From Boesenbergia rotunda (lineage: Eukaryota > Streptophyta > Magnoliopsida > Zingiberales > Zingiberaceae), in contig JAGFNQ010005192.1 of NCBI GenBank assembly GCA_024364735.1, positions 336,440-400,439 on the forward strand: a stretch of 64,000 nt of DNA, written 5' to 3'. Positions 55,028 through 64,000 of the stretch are shown here, one piece after another. The notes below the pieces were generated by a model. It saw only the letters and a list, made by a program, of their open reading frames with translations, did no database searches and was not told where the DNA came from. Numbering within the stretch: position 1 is the stretch's first letter; each line of letters begins with the position of its first letter. Made by a program: the position numbers and the translations under genes.

Positions 55028-55851
55028 NNNNNNNNNNNNNNNNNNNNNNNNNNNNNNNNNNNNNNNNNNNNNNNNNNNNNNNNNNNNNNNNNNNNNNNNN
55101 NNNNNNNNNNNNNNNNNNNNNNNNNNNNNNNNNNNNNNNNNNNNNNNNNNNNNNNNNNNNNNNNNNNNNNNNNNNNNNNNNNNNNNNNNNNNNNNNNNNN
55201 NNNNNNNNNNNNNNNNNNNNNNNNNNNNNNNNNNNNNNNNNNNNNNNNNNNNNNNNNNNNNNNNNNNNNNNNNNNNNNNNNNNNNNNNNNNNNNNNNNNN
55301 NNNNNNNNNNNNNNNNNNNNNNNNNNNNNNNNNNNNNNNNNNNNNNNNNNNNNNNNNNNNNNNNNNNNNNNNNNNNNNNNNNNNNNNNNNNNNNNNNNNN
55401 NNNNNNNNNNNNNNNNNNNNNNNNNNNNNNNNNNNNNNNNNNNNNNNNNNNNNNNNNNNNNNNNNNNNNNNNNNNNNNNNNNNNNNNNNNNNNNNNNNNN
55501 NNNNNNNNNNNNNNNNNNNNNNNNNNNNNNNNNNNNNNNNNNNNNNNNNNNNNNNNNNNNNNNNNNNNNNNNNNNNNNNNNNNNNNNNNNNNNNNNNNNN
55601 NNNNNNNNNNNNNNNNNNNNNNNNNNNNNNNNNNNNNNNNNNNNNNNNNNNNNNNNNNNNNNNNNNNNNNNNNNNNNNNNNNNNNNNNNNNNNNNNNNNN
55701 NNNNNNNNNNNNNNNNNNNNNNNNNNNNNNNNNNNNNNNNNNNNNNNNNNNNNNNNNNNNNNNNNNNNNNNNNNNNNNNNNNNNNNNNNNNNNNNNNNNN
55801 NNNNNNNNNNNNNNNNNNNNNNNNNNNNNNNNNNNNNNNNNNNNNNNNNNN
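55028..55851. other. Assembly gap, 824 N
   Basis: A run of N inside G's RT. Comparison with F (22658-22903) predicts only about 246 bases should be missing here, including the YVDD active site. Confidence 0.98.
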
Positions 55852-56670
55852 GCAGTCTACATATATAGACGAGTGCTAAAAATGTTTAGCATGTCGGAAT
55901 CCAAGAAAGGTTACCTTCCCATCAGGCATGGGATCAACCTTTCAAAGTCTATGTGTTCGCGCACAGAAGACGAGAGGATTTGCATGAATAAGATTCCTTA
56001 TGCATCCGCGATAGGATCTATCATGTATGCTATGTTATGTACAAGGCCCGATGTATCGTATGCTCTGAGCATCACAAGCAGATACCAGTCGGATCTTGGA
56101 ATTGATCATTGTGTGACTGTCAAGACAATCCTTAAGTACTTAAGAAGAACTAAGGATGTGTTCCTAATATATGGAGAAGGAGATATGGTAATACGTGGGT
56201 ATACAGATGCCAGTTTCTAGACAGATATGGATGATTCCAAATCTCAGTCTGGATACGTATTTACTTTGAATGGAGGCGCAATAAGTTGGAAGAGTTCCAA
56301 ACAAAACACCGTAGCGGATTCTACCATGGAAGCAGAATATATCGCAGCTTCGGAAGCAGCAAAGGAAGCAGTCTGGATCAAGAAGTTCGTCTCCGAACTT
56401 GGTGTGGTTCCAACCATTGATGAAGCAGTGCCGGTTTACTGCGACAACAATGGAGCTATTGCACAAGCAAAGGAACCAAGGTCTCATCAGCGATCCAAAC
56501 ACGTGCTTCGCTGCTATCATCTGATCAGAGAGATTATAAGTAGGAATGATATACAAATTGAGAAAATTCCCACTGAAAGGAATTTAGCGGATCCTTTAAC
56601 TAAGGCCTTGCCTCAAAGCAAGTTTGAGGGTCATGTTAGAGCCTGTGGTATTGGATACCGTAGCGATTAA
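55852..56670 (+). pseudogene. Element G RT end and RNase H
   Basis: It resumes after the gap with the MSESKKGYLPI...MCTRPDVSYAL segment, the thumb/connection region of copia RT. A TAG at 56218-56220 replaces a Gln codon in the ASFQTD motif. RNase H then continues to 56670 with [14 protein letters not shown] and [10 protein letters not shown] retained. The stop is followed by the polypurine tract and 3' LTR. Confidence 0.9.
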
Positions 56671-56679
56671 CATTAGGCC

Positions 56680-56690
56680 AAGTGGGAGTT
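56680..56690 (+). other. Element G polypurine tract
   Basis: AAGTGGGAGTT lies immediately before the 3' LTR. Confidence 0.87.
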
Positions 56691-58945
56691 TGTTAGTAAT
56701 ATGAGAGAAGTGTCCTAAGACAATCGCCTTATAATTGTAATCATTTACTTTAATAAATGAATATTCACTATTTGAGTATACATGTTCGTGTATTTGATTG
56801 AGATCTTAAACTCATTTACTGAATGTCTGCAATACAATTCACAGCATGAGAGAATTTGTGATGAATTCACAACTAGTGATTATCTCTACATGTGCAATTG
56901 TGAAGTATTGAAATTGTCCATAGTCGATGAATTGATAAATACGGACACTATCAATTCTGTTGAGACTAGCATGGGTTATTCTCTAATCAACTGATTCTCA
57001 CTGGCTGGTGACATTGGGATGTCCGGAGATAAACATGGATGCTAGTTAAGGGAACTAGTTCATTGGAGTGACTGGCTATAAGACTTCATATGGGAATCTA
57101 CATGTAGATATGTCAATGAAGTTCTTACTACAGCTTAAGTGTGATATTCCTTTGACTTGCGGTGTTCAAGTCATCTTGGTCACGGAGACTTATACTTTGA
57201 CATCTTAAGCAAGCATCTCTAAGGAGGTGTGGACCCAGGATGGTTGGGTATAAGCCGATGTGCCCGAAGATGTTTGAACAGCCTACAAAGAATTCACCAC
57301 TCCTTGCGAGGAGATGTATACCCAAGGCCTATCGTCGGATTGTTACTCGAAGCCTCTGGCCAGAGCATAACATGTTCCGAGTATGAATCTCTAGGAAATA
57401 TGAGAGTAATTAGAATCCGTTGGACGAGAAAAACATTACTTGGGCTAGGTGTGACGTAGTCAGCCTAGTGGGGACTGACACATAAAGACCGTGTCCTGAA
57501 CCAAGTGGGTATAAGATGGTGAAGGGAATGAGGCACGACTCATTATAACTGCTGAAGGGTTTCAGAATTCTTTCTGAGGTCAACTGTTGATCTTTCGATT
57601 AATTGGGGGTCATGATGTACTACTAGGTGCCACTCATGATCGTTCTGTAATTGGTTAATTATAGACGGCCAACATAAATCGAAAGCTTATTTAGTCACAC
57701 GCATAACCAGTGATCCAAGGGATTTAAAATGAGTTGAAAATTGGATTTTCCAATCAAGAGAAATAAGTCGAATCTGAATTTATCAGAGGCGCATCGGAAG
57801 CTTAAAATGGCTAAGTCTTTTGAAGGCTTATTGGACGAATTAAATGAGTTTAATTCGCGAGGAGGCGACTTGGTTTGGCCGGCCAAAGAGGGTCCCCACC
57901 CTCTTTGGTTTGGCCGGCCACAACATAGGAGAGAAACCAATTTATTTGGTTTAAATTATAAAATAAATCAAGCGCGATTTGTTTTATAAAATTATGGATA
58001 AATAAATTTATATAAAGAAAATTATATAAATAAATTTATTTTCATGGAGATTAAAATAAACTTTAAATGGTTTATTTTATTTTATAAAATCAATTGTGAA
58101 TTGATTTTTCCATGATAAGAAAATTTATATAGTAAATTTCTTGTAAAAATTTATTCCATAATAAATTGGGAAATGTGCTTGTTTTATTATAAATTTAGTT
58201 ATAATAAAACTTGGCATAACGGAATAATTCATAAGAAAATTTATAAGATAAATTTCTTATGTAAATTTATTCCGTTATAAGGGAGACTTGGCAATGGAGA
58301 GGCTACTATATAAAGGAACCAAGGCAAGCCTTGAATTCCAATTAATTAAGAGATTAAGAAGTTCTCTCTCTCTCTCATTCTCTCCCTCTCTCTCTCTAGG
58401 GCCGGCGCCCTCTCTCTCTCTCTAGGGCCGGCGCCCTCTCTCCTCCCCTAGGGCCGGTGCGCCACCTAGGGTTGCCGTGAGCCTCCTCCACCAAGAAGGT
58501 GCCAAAGAAGAAGAAGAAGTGGGTCACAACTCCTTCCTTCCGCCGGAATCTCGATTCCGTAGCTTGGTGGTTAGTTTTCCATCTTCCTCTCTTGATATTC
58601 TTGTCGTGCCTTTGGAGAATCTAGTAGTTCTCGTTGGCACGAAACTCGTGGCTTTGCGAAGTCATCCCGAAGAGAACTCGGCGTGGACACGAATAGAGGC
58701 GGAGCTTCCAAGGGACGCTACGGTTGGATCTCGTCCCTTACTTCGAGTTACGCGAGGTATTGAGTAAATTAGTTTACTTTCCACAAAATTTTAATTTATG
58801 ATCATGTCCACACATCATAAGGTTGCATGCTAGATACGTGGTTAAAATAATTTGAGAAATTATTTATGCTAATTCTTCTGCTGCACGTAATTATTTTTTT
58901 AAATTACGAACCCGTATCCATGTCAACATGCACCCGGTCCCAACA
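56691..58945 (+). repeat. Element G 3' LTR
   Basis: 2255 bp, matching 48547-50815 with scattered substitutions, more numerous than between A's LTRs. It is followed by the target duplication ATGTT. Confidence 0.95.
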
Positions 58946-61098
58946 ATGTTAACATGAAGAACATCCGGAAGTTGGCCAACAAGGGTCTAGTCCGTGGCTT
59001 ACCAAGCATCAAGTATGAGAAAGACAAACTTGGTGATGCATGTCAAATGGGTAAGCAAACAAAATCTACACATAATGGTAAAAGCGCTGTAAGTACTTCC
59101 GATGCATTAGATTTACTTCATATGGATCTATTTGTTTGTAGTACCATCATATCATTGAATGGAAGTAGATATTGCTTTGTTATCATTGATGATTTCACTA
59201 GATATACATGGACTTACTTTTTAAAATATAAGGACCAAACCTTAGATATTTTCATTTCTTTTTGTAGAAGAGTTGAAAATGAAAAATCATCAACCATTAA
59301 GACAATTAGAAGTGATCATGGAGGTGAATTTCAAAACCAAAGATTTTTAGAATTTTGTCAGGATAGAGGTTATAAGCATGAGTTCTCTACTCCTAGAACA
59401 CTACAACAAAATGGTGTTGTAGAGAGGAAGAACCGTGTACTTCAAGAGGCTGCACGAAGCATGCTTAATGAGTACTCACTCCCGAGTTACTTGTGGGCCG
59501 AAGCTGTAAATACAGCTTGCTACGTGCAAAATCGGGTCCTCATTCATAGGTTTCTAGGAAAGACTCCCCATGAACATTGGTTTGGGAAACCACCTACGGT
59601 TAAACACCTTAGGGTGTTTGGTTGTAAGGTGTTCATTCTAAACACCAAGGACCATCTTGGAAAGTTCACGGCAAAGGCTGATGAAGGGATACTAGTCGGG
59701 TACTCCCTTGTTAGTAAAGCCTACCAAGTCTACAACAAGAAATCTAGATTAGTTGAAGAGTCTTCTGATGTGGTTTTTGAAGAAATTCCAAAATCAAGTG
59801 ACCAATCACAAAATGTAGAAGGAGTTCAACTTGAACTTAGGAGACTAAGTTTGAAAGACACTCTAAGTGTTGTTGATGGTGATGAGTCTGATGACGGTGA
59901 ACCTAGACAACCCATTGATCAGCCGGATCCTGAGGCTGAACTTGTGTCTAGTGAACCCGCTCAAGAAGCACCACCAACTCCTAGGCAAACTAGATTAGCC
60001 TCTAGTCATCCCCAAGACCAAATTGTTGGAGACATCCATCATAGGGTTAGGACTAGATTATTCTTCCAGAATGAGGCTAATGAAGTTGCCCTAATTTCCG
60101 AAATTGAACCTAGAAAAATTGATGAAGCATTAAATGATCCCTATTGGATCATTGCAATGCAAGATGAACTAGGTCAATTTGAGAGAAGTCAAGTTTGGGA
60201 CTTAGTCCCTAGACCTAAGAAGACCACCATTATTGGAACCAAATGGGTCTTCAAGAACAAATTGAACCATAAGGGAGAAATCATTAGAAACAAGGCACAC
60301 TTGGTAGCTAAGGGCTACAGTCAAGTTGAAGGCCTTGATTATGATGAGACCTATGCTCTCGTGGCACGATTGGAATCCATCCGATTGATGCTTGCATTTG
60401 CAGCACATCGTGGCTTCAAGCTATACCAAATGGATGTCAAATCAGCCTTTCTAAATGGTTTGATTAGAGAAGAAGTCTATGTTGAACAACCTCCGGGGTT
60501 TGAGAGTACCGAATTTCCAAACCATGTGTTCAAGCTCAAAAAGGCACTTTATGGCCTTAAACAAGCACCCCGAGCTTGGTATGAGTGGTTGTCGACATTT
60601 TTAATTGAGAAGGGCTTCGTTAGAGGCCAAATAGACCCTATACTGTTTATGCGGAGAGATGGTGACAATATTTCTGTAGCCCAAGTATATGTCGATGACA
60701 TAATTTGTGGCTCAAATAATAAGGGCTATTTAAATGAGTTCATTGGACACATGGAGAGTGAATTTGAGATGAGTCTAGTGGGAGAATTGACTTTCTTCCT
60801 TGGACTTGAAATCAAGCAAACCCGAGATGGGATCCATGTGCACCAATCGAAATACACACAAGAAATGCTTCGAAAATTCAATATGAGTGATTCAAAAGAG
60901 GTAACCACTCCCATGGCTACAAACACAAGATTAGACAATGATGAGAGTGGTAAACCCGTTGACTTGACTCAGTATCGAAGCATGATAGGCAGTTTGCTAT
61001 ACCTTACAGCGAGTCGACCTGATATACTATTTGCTGTGGGTATGTGCGCTAGGTATCAAGTTTGTGCCAAGGAATCTCACCTAATCACCGTTAAGTGA
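58946..61098 (+). pseudogene. pol: Element E integrase-RT (main pol block)
   Basis: This continues E after G's target duplication (58946-58950). From the Met at 58954 the frame is open for 714 codons: end of the pre-integrase zinc domain (CQMGKQ), integrase triad D58, D121 and E157 (DD35E spacing), the core C-terminus, an acidic linker, RT with MDVKSAFLNG and YGLKQAPRAWYE, and the YVDD active site at about 579-582, then the RT connection region. A TGA at 61096-61098 interrupts the start of RNase H, probably from an Arg codon by C-to-T change. Apart from this stop the block looks functional. Confidence 0.92.
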
Positions 61099-61101
61099 AT
61101 T

Positions 61102-61632
61102 TTGAGATATCTCAAAGGCACAATTGGAGTCGGTCTATGGTACCCCCGTACCGAATCATTTGATTTAATTGGCTACACGGATTCCGACTATGCTGGATGT
61201 AAATTGGACCGAAAAAGCACAAGTGGGGGTTGCCAATTCTTAGGGTCATCTTTAGTTAGTTGGTCAAGTCGGAAGCAATATTGTGTTGCTCTCTCCACGA
61301 CCGAGGCAGAATATATCGCTAAGGGAGAGAGTGTATCACAATTGTTGTGGATGATACATACTTTAGAGGACTATAGATTGAGTTACAAGGGTGTGCAAGT
61401 GTTATGTGATAACATTAGCACAATTAACTTAACCAAGAATCCAGTCCATCATTCGAGGATCAAACATATTGAGGTGCATCACCACTTCATTAGGGATCAT
61501 GTAGCTAGGGGAGATATTGTACTCTCTCATGTAGAGTCCAAATCAAACCTAGCCGACATTTTCACTAAACCACTCCCCGAAAATGAGTTTAGTTTCTTAA
61601 GAAGGGAGTTGGGAATGTGTCGCGCTTCATAG
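61102..61632 (+). pseudogene. Element E RNase H
   Basis: Same frame as the preceding block after the TGA. It contains YTDSDYAGCKLDRKSTSGG, STTEAEY, LCDN and HHFIRDHV motifs with the acidic residues of RNase H, and ends PLPENEFSFLRRELGMC near the true pol C-terminus, as in D. Confidence 0.9.
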
Positions 61633-62171
61633 GATTGAATTGCATTAAAACCCTTCATGATTATTTCAAAATTGTTGAGATACAATTGGGTAACTTTGGG
61701 GACATCTCACACAAACTATAAGGTTTAACAAAACGTTTTTGTTTGCTAGAAATGGGGTGAGATGTTAGGATCAACTCAATTTCTCAAAATGTCAATGCAT
61801 CCCTTGAGAAGTTAAGTTGACGAGATAATAATCACTTCGGTGACCAAGTATGGGGAAAATCGATGCATAACATATGTGTATTTGGCTCCATAATCATACT
61901 TGGACATTCCAATCAAGGCAACTTGATTGGAAACCTGAATTTGATACAAACTTAGTTGAAATTACTTGATTGATTGTTGATTGAGTTTGACTCCATTTGG
62001 ATGGGTCAAAGTGATTGTTGAACCTATAAGGACCTTTGATCCTCGTTTAGGGACCAATTTTAGTCATGAGATCATGTCCAAGTTCGATAAACTTCATCAG
62101 ATCTCCTTGAAGAGATTCAGAAATTTTGAAACTGAACATTTCAGTTCGTATCAGGGAGTATCAGGAACCTT
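61633..62171 (+). other. Element E pol to third-ORF spacer
   Basis: No gene seen. AT-rich, with two short sequences resembling GGGGTGAGATGTTAGGATC. No polypurine tract adjacent to an LTR occurs here, consistent with the element continuing into another ORF. Confidence 0.7.
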
Positions 62172-62510
62172 GATCGGTCACCAGACCGATCAGGCATAGG
62201 GCTGATCGGTCCCCGGACCGGTCTGGCTTCATTCAGTGACGATCGATCCACGGCCCGATCGAAGGGCTTTGCACAATTTCTTCCAATCATTCTGTGCTGG
62301 CCTGGATCGGTCCCCAGATCGATCTGGCACCCTACTGGGATCGGTCCACAGACCGATCAGGAGGGTTCTTCGAAAATCATCCGACCCTACTGTCCCCTTC
62401 CTGATCGGTCATCCGATAGATCAGGATCCTGCCTGATCGGTTACTAGACCGATCAGGACCAGGCCAGTCTGATCAGGCCAGAGCCTGATCGGTCTGGGCT
62501 CCATCAGATC
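62172..62510 (+). repeat. GATCGGTC-ACCA-GACCGATC palindrome cluster upstream of third ORF
   Basis: About eight copies or variants (62172, 62204, 62241, 62305, 62339, 62403, 62435, 62487). The spacer ACCA is the reverse complement of the TGGT spacer in E's LTR cluster, so the unit is the LTR palindrome in opposite orientation. Confidence 0.9.
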
Positions 62511-62823
62511 GAACGGTGATCCGTTCAGATGCATTAAAATCTGGTTGGTGGACCGATCCACCAACCGATTAACTCCTCCCAAAACCCTTCACTTTCGAAC
62601 CCTAGCGCCGAAACCTCCCACTCGCGCCACCTTTACTTCGTGCGAGAGCTCTCCAGTGCCTTCTTTTCCCTCCTTTCCGTGCGTGCGAGTTGGTGCGAAG
62701 GTCTCTACGGGCGTCCCATGTTCTCTGCAAGTTCACGGTTTGCTCCAGTCTTCTGCGTTTCTGTCTTGCGCCGAGGCTTCTTCTGCGCAAGCTTTTTCCA
62801 TTTGCGACTCAAGAACTCTACTA

Positions 62824-64000
62824 ATGGCACCAAAGTGAGTTTTTGGCTTCGATTTTCTTGCAAATCAGTTCATAAAACTATGCTTTGAAGCTAACCATGG
62901 ATTGGTGATGTTCTTGGTGTGGTGCCGTGACCCTCGTGTATTTGCCGTGACCTTACTTTCTCACCAAATGATCAAATCGATCTTTCATCTCACTATTGTT
63001 CTACTTTTGATCTTGATTTAATGTCTATCTTATGATTGGGTCTTATCTTTCATGATTAATCTGGTTCATATGATTACCCTTTGATGATCAACTCTTGTAT
63101 GTGTGATTCAACCTATGTCCATCTTGCTCAATCGATTCAAACCGTGTGTGATCACTTCCCTGGTTAAATCATGATTGTATGATCAATTCAAATCTATAGA
63201 AAATCTTCTAAGGGTAAGGCACCTATGGAGGGCAGCTCTAAGGGCACAGGCCCTTCAATATCTACACCTTCTCCAAGGCCTCCACCACCTCTACATACTC
63301 GATTTCCAAATGTCACTCTTGCGTTAAATTATGAGTGGTACAATTTCAAATTAATGCCATATCGAACTATAGATCATTCCTTCATCTATGAGCACTGCCC
63401 GACGATCCAACAAATTATCACACATTATAATCTTCAATCCATCCTTTACCTTGAGAGGCCGATCAATCTTGACTTGGTCTCTGAATTCTATAACAACATG
63501 GTGAGTGGAGAGGGCACGAGGTGGAGGACCCGTGTTGCTGGTATTGATCTTGATTTTAGTCGGTCTATTTTCACTGATTTTCTCGGCTGTCGCCGGTCAG
63601 AAAATGATTTCTTTCTCTACCCTTATCCTCCTACCCCCCTTCCGGTTCCCTTCGATGGAGTGACTCCTGATTGCATCTACGAGTACTTTCTCGGCCATCC
63701 CAGGCCAGGGGGTTTTGGTGAGCGCACCCTTGACTTTCCCACCTTTCCTTCTCTTCGTCTTTCCCCTGTTGACTATGTGTTGTTTAAAATCATCACCAAT
63801 TATCTCCTTCCAACTACTTCGAAACACCTTGATGAGATTCAACCGTTCCACTGCTTGATGCTCTATGGGATGCATCAGCAGTTAGACTTTGACCCAGTGG
63901 CTTCGGTCTATTTCTCTATCATCGTCCACAGTATGCCATCCTCCCAGTCAGTCTATATGTCATTCGGCCATATCATCACTGCCTGGCTGGAGTCGGTTGG
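62824..64000 (+). CDS. Element E env-position ORF, predicted spliced, incomplete at edge
   Basis: Exon 1 is 62824-62834 (ATG plus 8 bases), ending before a strong donor GTGAGT at 62835. The predicted intron is 62835-63199 (365 bp, ending CTATAG). Exon 2 starts at 63200, keeps the frame and is open for the remaining 800 bases to the window edge. Exon 2 begins with a basic Ser/Lys/Gly stretch, a Pro-rich segment, and then a domain with RPINLDLVSEFYNNM and VAGIDLDFSRSIF...FLG, which resembles the plant 'putative plant transposon protein' domain (Transposase_32 type) found in env-position ORFs of retroelements; that assignment is from memory of motifs. Without splicing, an in-frame ATG at 63225 gives 258 codons to the edge. 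Exon 1 is also in frame with an ATG at 62545 (97 codons, ending at the donor), so a longer exon 1 is possible. The function of the product is unknown. Confidence 0.72.

Larger units (their letters stand above)
48547..58945 (+). mobile_element. Element G: Ty1/copia element of F's family, defective, with assembly gap
   Basis: LTRs 48547-50815 and 56691-58945, TSD ATGTT (48542-48546 and 58946-58950), primer site 50817, polypurine tract 56680. Its Gag has a large deletion, and pol carries premature stops and an 824-base run of N. It interrupts element E. Confidence 0.95.
44230..64000 (+). mobile_element. Element E: Sirevirus-like copia element with third ORF, runs off the right edge
   Basis: 5' LTR 44230-46330, primer site 46333, gag 46389-48101, protease from 48102, integrase-RT-RNase H 58951-61632, spacer and palindrome cluster to about 62510, and a spliced env-position ORF from 62824 that continues past 64000. 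No 3' LTR lies within the window. Element G splits the pre-integrase domain at 48546 with target duplication ATGTT. The Gag and pol are of Sirevirus type and relate to element D. The coding part has one frameshift in protease and one stop in RNase H. Confidence 0.9.

Noticed and set aside
62545..62838. 97-codon ORF before the third ORF of E as an independent gene
   Set aside because: It has low-complexity Ser/Pro/Ala composition and ends at the predicted splice donor. It is more likely leader sequence or an alternative longer first exon, as noted under the third ORF.

Overview
This is a stretch of plant nuclear DNA made almost entirely of LTR retrotransposons nested in one another. I see no host protein-coding gene, tRNA or rRNA. 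The plant origin rests on the Ty1/copia gag-PR-IN-RT-RNaseH polyproteins, primer sites matching the plant initiator-Met tRNA 3' end, Sirevirus-type elements with an env-position ORF, and chromovirus-like TGTAAC...GTTACA LTRs. A large monocot-type genome is plausible, but the species cannot be read from the sequence.

Layout. I use letters for the elements. K is an old copia copy that underlies the window (fragments at 548-1577, 13561-13917 and 43099-44229). Into K went three things. (1) J, a solo LTR (1583-13560, TSD TAGTA), which was later split by A, a full-length young copia element (1742-11181, TSD GAAAC). (2) D, a Sirevirus-like element (13918-43098). D was split by F, a reverse-strand copia element (19600-41566, TSD GCCTC). 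F was split by H, a solo LTR of J's family (25844-37794, TSD TTCTT). H was split by I, a Ty3-like element with 2.75 kb LTRs and a large unfamiliar ORF (28078-37121, TSD ATGCG). (3) E, a second Sirevirus-like element (44230 to beyond the right edge), split by G, a copia element of F's family (48547-58945, TSD ATGTT), which carries an 824-base assembly gap. K>D>F>H>I is five levels deep. Positions 1-547 are AT-rich flank with no recognisable content.

Coding state. A is the best preserved, but its gag-protease and IN-RT-RNaseH parts lie in different frames. F, G, D, E and K all carry stops, frameshifts or deletions. Many of the stops are explained by C-to-T or G-to-A changes. Every autonomous-type element uses the same logic: Gag packages the RNA, protease cuts the polyprotein, RT/RNase H copies RNA from the tRNA primer, and a DD35E integrase inserts the DNA with 5-bp target duplications.

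Most unusual parts. E has a third ORF after pol that appears to be spliced in frame (exon 1 62824-62834, exon 2 from 63200 and open to the edge). E's LTR holds about 15 tandem small hairpins whose arms co-vary, followed by a cluster of GATCGGTC/GACCGATC palindromes that reappears in opposite orientation just upstream of the third ORF. Element I encodes a 717-residue Q/F-rich, repeat-built protein with a C-terminal hydrophobic anchor. In K, about 1 kb is essentially identical to the nested element A while the rest of K is roughly 15% diverged. D is flanked by a 157-bp duplication instead of a 5-bp TSD.
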